This document shows, in pieces, positions 14,632-20,917 of a DNA stretch of 20,917 bases (within the stretch, counting starts at the first letter, position 1; the number at the start of each line of letters is the position of its first letter). The translations under genes were made by a program, and so were the position numbers. A model generated the notes under the pieces. The model did not search any database, was not told the origin of the DNA, and was given only the letters and a program-made list of their open reading frames with translations. This DNA comes from Bacteroidota bacterium (GTDB lineage Bacteria > Bacteroidota > Ignavibacteria > Ignavibacteriales > Melioribacteraceae), in the NCBI GenBank assembly GCA_023453125.1, contig JAEXUB010000242.1, positions 1 through 20,917 of the forward strand, in the 5' to 3' direction.

Positions 14632-14784
14632 ATAGTTATTCGGACTTCCCGGCTCCGTAAATGGCATAGGGCTTGTATTATACATTCCGGAACAGCAGGC
14701 AGAGTATTAGAAGAAACTCTCCTAAAGGGGGATTACGGCTTTGAGAATCAGGAATTATTTTAATTGAAACTCTGTTAATATTAT

Positions 14785-16242
14785 ATGAAAATACTATTAA
14801 CGGGTGCTAACGGTTATATCGGAAAAAGGCTTTTGCCTGTACTTCTTGAGGAGGGGCATAAGGTAATCTGCTGTGTTAGGGATAAAAACCGCTTTCCCAA
14901 AGAAGGAATATACTCTCATCATAATATTACACTGCTGGAAATTGATTTTTTACGTAGGATTCCCTTCCCGGAAATAATTAAAGATATTGATGCCGCATAT
15001 TATTTAATCCATTCAATGAGCTCCGGAATAAGCAATTTTGAGAAGCTGGAATCTGATTCCGCTTCATATTTTGTGGAATTGGTGAACCAGACTTCTGCAA
15101 AGCAGATTATCTATCTGGGGGGGATTACCAATGAGCATAAATTGTCACGGCATCTTTCTTCAAGGAAAAATGTAGAGGAGATTCTTAGAAAATCTTCTGT
15201 CCCTCTTACTGTGCTTAAGGCCGGAATTATAGTAGGAAGCGGAAGCGCCTCATTTGAAATTATAAGGGACCTGGTTGAAAAGCTCCCTCTGATGATTACT
15301 CCGAAATGGTTAAAGACAAAGCATCAGCCTATCGCAATCCGCAATGTTATTGAATGCCTTTCCGGCGTGCTTATGAATGAAAAAACCTATGGCCGCGCAT
15401 TCGATATCGGAGGCCCCGATATCCTGAGCTATAAGGAAATGCTAATGCAGTATGCGTCGGTTAGGGGATTAAGGCGCTTAATAATCCCTCTGCCGGTTAT
15501 GACTCCCCGCCTCTCTTCATACTGGCTCTATTTTGTAACCGCAACATCATACAAATTGGCAGTCAATCTGGTTAACAGTATGAAGATAGAAATTATTGCA
15601 GGGGATAATACCCTTACGGAGATGCTGAATATAAATCTGATAAGTTATAAGGATGCCGTGAAAATGGCTTTTGAGAGGATTGAGAATAACAGCATCCCAT
15701 CAAGCTGGAAAGATTCTCTTGTCTCAAGCTCGGGGCAAAACACTCTTAGCTCATATATGGATGTGCCGGTTAACGGCTGCTATAAGGACAGGCGGGAGAA
15801 AAATATTGACGAAAAAGAAATTGACCGGATAATTAAGAATATCTGGTCTATAGGGGGTGAAAGGGGCTGGTATTATGCCGACTGGCTCTGGCATTTGAGG
15901 GGATTCGTAGACAAATTATTCGGGGGAGTAGGACTGCGCAGAGGAAGGACAAATCTTAGTGACCTGAACCCGGGAGATACGCTGGACTTTTGGAGGGTTC
16001 TTATAGCGGATAAGGAAAGCAAAAGGCTACTTCTGTTTGCCGAGATGAAACTCCCCGGTGAAGCGTGGCTCGAATTCAGAATCAACTCTTCCAGAGGGAA
16101 ATATTATTTGCAGCAGACAGCCACATTCCGCCCCAAAGGATTATTGGGAAGATTATACTGGTACTCAGTTCTGCCGTTCCATTTCTTTGTATTTGAGGGA
16201 ATGGCCGAAAGCATAATTAAGTATGAGGAGGATAAACAGTAA
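14785..16242 (+). CDS. SDR-family NAD(P)-binding protein with DUF2867-like C-terminal domain
   Basis: A 485-residue cytosolic protein. Residues 1-285 form an atypical SDR/NmrA-like Rossmann fold: T6-G7-A-N-G10-Y-I-G13 nucleotide loop, DIDAAYYLIHSMSSG, IIYLGGI, and YGRAFDIGGPDILSYKEML. Residues about 330-480 match the pattern of DUF2867 (GWYYADWLWHLRGFVDKLFGG, LNPGDTLDFWRVL, EMKLPGEAWLEFRI, YWYSVLPFHFFVFEGM). The two-domain order and length are usual for this group. Substrate and cofactor are unknown; the canonical YxxxK is not evident, so it may bind rather than oxidise. The stop overlaps the next ATG by one base (TAATG), making an operon with the CIA30 gene. Confidence 0.88.
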   Translation: MKILLTGANGYIGKRLLPVLLEEGHKVICCVRDKNRFPKEGIYSHHNITLLEIDFLRRIPFPEIIKDIDAAYYLIHSMSSGISNFEKLESDSASYFVELVNQTSAKQIIYLGGITNEHKLSRHLSSRKNVEEILRKSSVPLTVLKAGIIVGSGSASFEIIRDLVEKLPLMITPKWLKTKHQPIAIRNVIECLSGVLMNEKTYGRAFDIGGPDILSYKEMLMQYASVRGLRRLIIPLPVMTPRLSSYWLYFVTATSYKLAVNLVNSMKIEIIAGDNTLTEMLNINLISYKDAVKMAFERIENNSIPSSWKDSLVSSSGQNTLSSYMDVPVNGCYKDRREKNIDEKEIDRIIKNIWSIGGERGWYYADWLWHLRGFVDKLFGGVGLRRGRTNLSDLNPGDTLDFWRVLIADKESKRLLLFAEMKLPGEAWLEFRINSSRGKYYLQQTATFRPKGLLGRLYWYSVLPFHFFVFEGMAESIIKYEEDKQ

Positions 16243-16799
16243 TGAAGACACTGATGTCTATCGGCTCTGCGCTGCTATTGGCATTCTCGCCCCAGTCCAA
16301 TGATGGTATCCTGTTAAACCGGGCTATTATGGATGGAGCCGATAAATGGAGAATAGTAAACGACGGGGTTATGGGGGGATTAAGCATCTCGCGTGTATCC
16401 GCCGGAAGTAAAGATAAAATAATATTCTCCGGCCGCCTCTCCCTCGAAAACAACGGGGGTTTTGCATCCCTCAGAAGTCCGGTTAAGAATTACAACTTTG
16501 AGAATTTTACCGGAATTGAAATAAGGCTGAAAGGAGACGGGAAGATTTTCAGCATATCAATGAAGGAAACTTCCTATTTTACCGGATATTTTTATACGGC
16601 AAATTTTAAGACAACGGAGGGGGAATGGGTAACTCATAGAATTCCATTCAAAGAATTTTCTTTTTTCTATTTCGGAAGGCTAATCCGCCGGAATCCGGAA
16701 ATTCCTCTGAACAGGATTAAGGAAATATCCTTTCTGGCCGGGGAAAAGCAGGAAGGGGATTTTAGTGCGGAAATTGAATATATAGGGTTATATAAATAA
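16242..16799 (+). CDS. CIA30-family protein
   Basis: A 185-residue protein with a short hydrophobic N-terminus (signal-like, about 1-16). The family signature is present: W36-RIVNDGVMGGLS at 36-48, then NNGGFASLRSPV and FTGIEIRLKGDG. These are jelly-roll modules named after human complex I assembly factor NDUFAF1. In bacteria and plants CIA30 often co-occurs with SDR-type NAD(P)-binding proteins, and here the SDR gene lies directly upstream. The ribosome binding site GAGGAGG is within the preceding gene. The function in bacteria is unproven; a redox or assembly role is speculation. Confidence 0.88.
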   Translation: MKTLMSIGSALLLAFSPQSNDGILLNRAIMDGADKWRIVNDGVMGGLSISRVSAGSKDKIIFSGRLSLENNGGFASLRSPVKNYNFENFTGIEIRLKGDGKIFSISMKETSYFTGYFYTANFKTTEGEWVTHRIPFKEFSFFYFGRLIRRNPEIPLNRIKEISFLAGEKQEGDFSAEIEYIGLYK

Positions 16800-16821
16800 G
16801 AAAAAAATAACGGGATTAATT

Positions 16822-17628
16822 ATGACACGGGAAAAGGCAAGGCTGTTCAGCGAAACTTCAAGATTCCATAATTTTATTATCTGGCTTATAGTCATAAATG
16901 CTATTACAATCGGACTGGAAACATCCGAAAAAATTATGACACATTTCGGCGAGGCATTGCTGCTTATTGATAATCTGGTTCTTGCAGTATTTGTAATTGA
17001 AATTATACTTAAGCTCTACGGCTACGGATTCTCATATTTCAGGAGCGGATGGAATATATTTGATTTCTCGATAGTAGCCCTAGCCCTTCTCCCCGCTTCC
17101 GGTTCCCTTGCAGTTTTAAGGTCCCTCAGGATTTTCCGCGCCCTCAGGCTCATTAAAAATCTTCCCAAGCTGCGGTTCATAGTAGAATCACTTCTTCATT
17201 CGCTCCCCAGTTTGGGATGGATATTCGTACTCCTTGCATTGGTGTTTTATGTATTTGCAGTGGTGGGGACAAAATTATTCGGCGCTGCTCATCCCGAATG
17301 GTTCGGCGATTTATGGGTGTCAATGTTTTCCCTCTTCCAGATAATGACACTCGAAGGGTGGGCAGAGATATCGAGATCGGTAATGGTTACATTCCCTCTC
17401 GCGTATGTTTACTTTATCCTTTTTATACTTCTTGCCTCCTATATGACCCTTAACATTTTCATCGCCATAGTAGTTAATACTATGAGCGAAGTTCAGCAGA
17501 AAACAAGCAGCGAAGGGATTGAAAAAGTAGGAAGCCTTATTCAGGATGAGAATGAGGAATTGAAAAATGATATCAGGCAGTTGAAAGAATATATAATCAA
17601 AATGGAAGAACGGCTTACAAAAAAATGA
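16822..17628 (+). CDS. NaChBac-type voltage-gated ion channel
   Basis: A 268-residue inner-membrane protein with the single-domain, six-helix layout of bacterial homotetrameric Nav channels. Predicted S1 is about 15-33, S2 46-66, S3 77-91, S4 95-118 with Arg100, Arg103, Arg106 and Arg109 at three-residue spacing, S5 131-152, and S6 194-219. The pore loop has T176-L-E-G-W-A-E182 where NaChBac has TLESWAS; Glu178 is the high-field-strength residue expected for sodium. The C-terminal 230-268 is a coiled coil, as in other BacNav. It follows the CIA30 gene by 22 bp and precedes the beta-barrel gene by 27 bp, so it may share their transcript. Confidence 0.93.
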   Translation: MTREKARLFSETSRFHNFIIWLIVINAITIGLETSEKIMTHFGEALLLIDNLVLAVFVIEIILKLYGYGFSYFRSGWNIFDFSIVALALLPASGSLAVLRSLRIFRALRLIKNLPKLRFIVESLLHSLPSLGWIFVLLALVFYVFAVVGTKLFGAAHPEWFGDLWVSMFSLFQIMTLEGWAEISRSVMVTFPLAYVYFILFILLASYMTLNIFIAIVVNTMSEVQQKTSSEGIEKVGSLIQDENEELKNDIRQLKEYIIKMEERLTKK

Positions 17629-17655
17629 AACTGAACTAAATCAGGGGATTGGATA

Positions 17656-18405
17656 ATGAAAAAAGAAAAAGTTATTAAGGCATTTTTAGTATGTGCTCTT
17701 TGCCTTGGACTAAGTGCATCTCTTAATGCACAGACGGTTTTGGATATAGAGACGGGGACTGTGAGTACCGGATATAACGATGTGCGCATACCTGGGGAAG
17801 GAGGAACGTTAATCTCATTTAAGGATAACCTGAAACCCGATTCCAAATTGTTTTATAGAATAAGGCTCAGTTACACTTTCGGCTCCGTACATACATTATC
17901 TCTCCTCTATGCCCCGCTTACAATTGAAGCGGAAGGGAGCATAAATAACGCCGTAATTTTTGCCGGAAATGTCTTTCCTGCAAACCGGAACCTGAGCGGT
18001 TCTTATAAATTCAACTCGTACAGGCTTACCTACAGATACGATTTTGTAAAAAACCCCGGATTGGAATTCGGTTTGGGCTTTACTGCTAAAATCAGGGATG
18101 CCAGAATTGCAATCACATCTAACGGTGTTACATCTGAAAAAGTTAACGTGGGATTTGTGCCTATTCTTAATCTAAGGCTGGCCTGGAATCCTCACGAAAA
18201 ACTTGGCTTTCTTCTGGATGGGGACGGACTGGCGGCCCCGCAGGGAAGGGCATTCGATTTTATTTTGGCGGCATCCTACAAGGCCTCAAATTCCATTTCA
18301 TTTAAGGCCGGATACCGGTTCCTTGAAGGGGGAGCCGATAATGACGAGGTTTATAGCTTCGCTCTGTTTCATTATATAACCATCGGGGCATCAATTACTT
18401 TTTAA
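17656..18405 (+). CDS. Outer-membrane beta-barrel protein
   Basis: A 249-residue exported protein. Signal peptide at 1-26 ending NAQ. The mature part alternates beta-strand-like segments (FYRIRLSYTFGSVHTLSLLYAPL, FNSYRLTYRYDFV, LEFGLGFTAKIRDA, FVPILNLRLAWN, SISFKAGYRFLEGG) and ends in a terminal strand with Phe (TIGASITF), the usual outer-membrane insertion signal. About eight strands would fit the size, as in small OmpA/OmpW-type barrels. Specific function unknown. GGGGAT lies upstream of the ATG. A hairpin terminator follows at 18444. Confidence 0.82.
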   Translation: MKKEKVIKAFLVCALCLGLSASLNAQTVLDIETGTVSTGYNDVRIPGEGGTLISFKDNLKPDSKLFYRIRLSYTFGSVHTLSLLYAPLTIEAEGSINNAVIFAGNVFPANRNLSGSYKFNSYRLTYRYDFVKNPGLEFGLGFTAKIRDARIAITSNGVTSEKVNVGFVPILNLRLAWNPHEKLGFLLDGDGLAAPQGRAFDFILAASYKASNSISFKAGYRFLEGGADNDEVYSFALFHYITIGASITF

Positions 18406-18443
18406 TACTCAGCTGCAGTATCCTCCAATAACAATTACTTTTT

Positions 18444-18467
18444 CCGTCAGGAGATTTCTCCTGACGG
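18444..18467 (+). terminator. Hairpin terminator after the beta-barrel gene
   Basis: Perfect 10-bp stem CCGTCAGGAG/CTCCTGACGG around an ATTT loop, preceded by CTTTTT and followed by TGCTTAAATATTTTT. It closes the 14785-18405 gene run. The downstream T run is imperfect, so its strength is uncertain. Confidence 0.75.
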
Positions 18468-18608
18468 TGCTTAAATATTTTTAGCCTATTCCAGCGTTAA
18501 GACTTTTATAAAATTTAATTAAAGAGATCAAAGAATGCCTTTTTTGTTGCCGGAATATTCTGTATATATGCCCATAATTGAAATTAACTAAAGTAATCCG
18601 GAAATGGA

Positions 18609-19754
18609 ATGAAGAGTATTTCCCCCTTTGTTATTTTTCTCTGTCTGTCCATTGGCATAATTTATCCGCAGGAAAAGCCGCAGACAATTCAAAAATATTG
18701 TTACATAATAAAACCGTTGGAGTGGTATAAGGAACAGGAAAAATTATGGAAGGAGGAGTTAATTCAAAATCCTTACAATGTAAATGGATGGCGGAATTAT
18801 TATATGTCTGTCCGTTATGCAAGCATGGGAATGAACCCGAATGAAAGAATGAAAATTCTCAATGGAATAGCAGACGAAGCGGAAAAACGAATACCCGATT
18901 CTTATCTTGTGCCTTATTTTAAATTCTGGAACAGAGAAAGGAAAAGAGAGCTGATTGAAACAGCCTATAAACGTAATCCGGAGTGTTCTGATATTTACTG
19001 GGAGCTTATACAGGAATATGATAACAGTAATGAAAAGGAATTGAAGCGGGAATTCTGTAAAAAACTTTTTGATAGCGGAGCCGTCATTCCGGGACTTTTT
19101 GATTACAGTTATAATATTCTTGTTTCTCTGGAGCCCGGTTCTTTTATTTTCACAGGAGGGGATAATGATATTTTCCCCCTCTGGATATTACAGGAGGATA
19201 AAGGAATAAGAAAAGATGTAACCGCCGTTAATGCCCATGCCTTGTTATCCGTCCCGGGCCTGCTCGAATTAAAGCTCCGTGAAAAAGGAATTACTATTGA
19301 TACTGAAAACCTGCCGCGAAAGAATATAGCCCTCTTTGTCAAATCGCTGATAGCTATGGTAAGGAAAGTAAGCCCGTCTGTCTCCTTTTATTTTGCGCCG
19401 ACTGCAGATGAAGAAAGTGTTTCTGGGGTAATTGAGAATCTTCAAAATACGGGACTTGTTTATTTATACTCTGAATCGAAAACCGATTTAACTGAGGCTG
19501 TAAGAAGAAATATTGAAGAAAAATTTAAGCTTGATTATCTTAATGAACTGCCTGAAAATGAAAACCACATTTCAAGTGAGATACTGAACCAATTCAATCT
19601 GAATTATATCACCGGTTTTTTAAGTCTCTCAAAGTATTATCTGAATATCGGCAATAGCGGCAAGTCAAAATTCTGGCGGGATAAAGCCCTCTTTCTTGCC
19701 AAAAAGGGAAAGGACGATAATACGGGCAAGCTGATTAGAGAGAATAAGTATTAA
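18609..19754 (+). CDS. Secreted TPR-like protein with DUF2723-type soluble motif
   Basis: A 381-residue exported protein with signal peptide at about 1-21 (YPQ|EK). Residues 35-160 look helical and TPR-like (LWKEELIQNPYNVNGWRNYY, YKRNPECSDIYWELI). Residues 183-199 read GGDNDIFPLWILQEDKG, then IRKDVTAVNAHAL. That is the conserved motif of the soluble C-terminal part of DUF2723 multi-membrane-span proteins (glycosyltransferase-like, common in Bacteroidota). Here the membrane part is missing and the motif stands in a free periplasmic protein. The region 325-381 again appears TPR-like. No catalytic assignment is possible. Start ATG at 18609 has only a weak GGA upstream. Confidence 0.68.
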   Translation: MKSISPFVIFLCLSIGIIYPQEKPQTIQKYCYIIKPLEWYKEQEKLWKEELIQNPYNVNGWRNYYMSVRYASMGMNPNERMKILNGIADEAEKRIPDSYLVPYFKFWNRERKRELIETAYKRNPECSDIYWELIQEYDNSNEKELKREFCKKLFDSGAVIPGLFDYSYNILVSLEPGSFIFTGGDNDIFPLWILQEDKGIRKDVTAVNAHALLSVPGLLELKLREKGITIDTENLPRKNIALFVKSLIAMVRKVSPSVSFYFAPTADEESVSGVIENLQNTGLVYLYSESKTDLTEAVRRNIEEKFKLDYLNELPENENHISSEILNQFNLNYITGFLSLSKYYLNIGNSGKSKFWRDKALFLAKKGKDDNTGKLIRENKY

Positions 19755-20097
19755 TATCAGTTTTACAATATGTTAAAATTTTTAGATTGCCTTCACCGGG
19801 CGTGACTTACCTAATGAGAAAAGCATAACTCCCATCATATTCCTGCTGTTGAAATAAACTTCGACACCGTATCTGTTATTATCCATCGTGAATATGCTGT
19901 AAAACAATTCATAAAAAGAGAGCCGGCAAATATCACATATTATTCTGCAGGAACTTGAGTATTAAATTATTCCGCCGTATTATTAATCATTAAAGCAGTA
20001 AGGGGAAAATCCGATAATAGAGCCTCCCGGATTATACTGTAATTGTTCATAGAGAGTGTTTTCAACCGGTTAGTTAATAATAATGCGGAGAGTTGCC
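19755..20097. other. Intergenic region, possibly with a gene remnant
   Basis: No full gene. Minus-strand 19886 down to 19782 encodes a short frame (34 codons from ATG, open for about 20 more codons upstream) that reads like the C-terminal end of a protein, with VEVYFNSRNMMGVMLFSLG. There is no ribosome binding site, and the frame closes upstream with a stop near 19966. It may be a decayed gene end. No terminator or RNA gene recognised. Confidence 0.35.
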
Positions 20098-20917
20098 ATG
20101 AAGATGCTATTACCATTTGTAGTTATGCTTTTGTGGGGCGCGGAATCCTATTCGCAGAGTTATTATATAATCTTCGCATCTAATCTTAATTCCACAGGCG
20201 GAGTTAACAGGGAAGACGCCTCGGGGGCCGATCTCTACTGCGTTAAATATAACTCCGCAACAAAAACTGTCTCCGACTTAACACAGCTCACCTCCGATAA
20301 TACGACTATCGAATGGTTCCCTTCACTATCCCCCGACCTGAAATGGGTGGCATATAATTATACAAAGGATGGCGCTCACGAAATCAGGATACTAAATTTA
20401 TATACAAAAGAAGTAACAACTGTTTATACCGGTGCGCGCTACCCGGAATGGATTGACAACAGCAGACTGCTGGTTTCTAACCAGCGCCCCGGCAAAAAAG
20501 GAATATACCAGCTTGACCTTAATATGAGCGGCACAGCCCCGGTGCTTGCAACGGAAAAAGCAATAAGCGATACAATAAATTGTCCCGGCACCAGTCAGCA
20601 AAGCGATTCATACCCGTTCCCCGGATATAATAAAATTCTGTTTCATTCCATTAAGTCGGGGGCTTACGTTTCCGCGGTATCGGTAATAAACACTGACGGA
20701 ACAGGATTCGAAAATCTTACGCCGTGGGAGGGAGTAGGGCACGCAATTGTAAATTCAACCGGGGATGAGATAGTCTATACATCGGCAGGAAACGGTATCC
20801 CGGTTGTAATGCAGGTCTCAACACGAAGTAAAACAAGTCTAACGCTGCCTGGAACCGGAAGCGGTATGTCGGCTTACGGAAATCCCTTTGCCGGTTATTC
20901 AATAGTGCACTGGACTT
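20098..20917 (+). CDS. Secreted TolB-like beta-propeller protein (5' part, truncated by window edge)
   Basis: At least 273 residues, open to the window end. Signal peptide at about 1-20 (MLLPFVVMLLWGAESYSQ). The mature part carries PD40/WD40-like propeller blades of the TolB type: LTQLTSDNTTIEWFPSLSPD, KWVAYNYTKDGAHEIRIL, then YPEWIDNSRLLVSNQ and IYQLDLN, and later NLTPWEGVGHAIVNSTGDEIVYTS. Such propellers bind peptides or serve as scaffolds in the periplasm. It is not next to tolQRA/pal here, so it need not be TolB. A GGAG lies about nine bases upstream. Confidence 0.82.
   Translation, partial: MKMLLPFVVMLLWGAESYSQSYYIIFASNLNSTGGVNREDASGADLYCVKYNSATKTVSDLTQLTSDNTTIEWFPSLSPDLKWVAYNYTKDGAHEIRILNLYTKEVTTVYTGARYPEWIDNSRLLVSNQRPGKKGIYQLDLNMSGTAPVLATEKAISDTINCPGTSQQSDSYPFPGYNKILFHSIKSGAYVSAVSVINTDGTGFENLTPWEGVGHAIVNSTGDEIVYTSAGNGIPVVMQVSTRSKTSLTLPGTGSGMSAYGNPFAGYSIVHWT

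Overview
The window looks like a chromosomal segment of a Bacteroidota/Ignavibacteriota-type bacterium, with Ignavibacteriales as my best guess. The signs are moderately AT-rich DNA, many secreted proteins whose predicted signal-peptide cleavage follows an AQ/SQ/PQ motif, weak Shine-Dalgarno sites in front of many genes, a methylmalonyl-CoA mutase, and a membrane-bound kelch/SARP-type regulator. The assignment is inferred from gene content only.

Left edge (1-1084): the 5' third of a methylmalonyl-CoA mutase large-subunit gene and a tRNA-Asn(GTT) gene, both on the minus strand. The tRNA terminator and parts of the tRNA 3' end recur nearby as short GC-rich palindromic repeats. Region 1085-2474 has no credible gene. 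It holds a 217-bp sequence present twice at a 328-bp offset, a third partial copy, a 125-bp imperfect inverted repeat, and a copy of the tRNA-tail/terminator repeat. Just before the next operon is an 11-bp perfect inverted repeat that could be an operator.

Corrinoid operon (2475-5927): three overlapping plus-strand genes encode a MtaC-like corrinoid-binding protein, a uroporphyrinogen-decarboxylase-fold (MtaA-like) methyltransferase, and a histidine kinase whose N-terminus resembles DUF1638. No substrate-specific methyltransferase and no response regulator is adjacent. The tight coupling of a corrinoid pair to a sensor kinase is the best candidate here for an undescribed system, possibly one that senses a methyl donor or the corrinoid methylation state.

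Middle (5928-11000): mostly single genes. They are a PhnB-like VOC protein, a terminator/palindrome element, a secreted metallo-beta-lactamase-fold hydrolase, a membrane protein overlapping a winged-helix regulator, a minus-strand RibD/DHFR-like reductase, and a 51-residue zinc-ribbon protein overlapping a small membrane protein.

Right half (11166-20917): an 837-residue membrane-spanning regulator (periplasmic LamG-like and kelch-like part, one transmembrane helix, cytoplasmic OmpR-type winged helix with SARP-like tail); a Skp/OmpH-like periplasmic protein; a co-directional run of an SDR-type protein, a CIA30-family protein, a NaChBac-type voltage-gated channel and an outer-membrane beta-barrel protein; a secreted protein carrying a motif typical of the soluble part of DUF2723 proteins; and the start of a secreted TolB-like beta-propeller that runs off the end.
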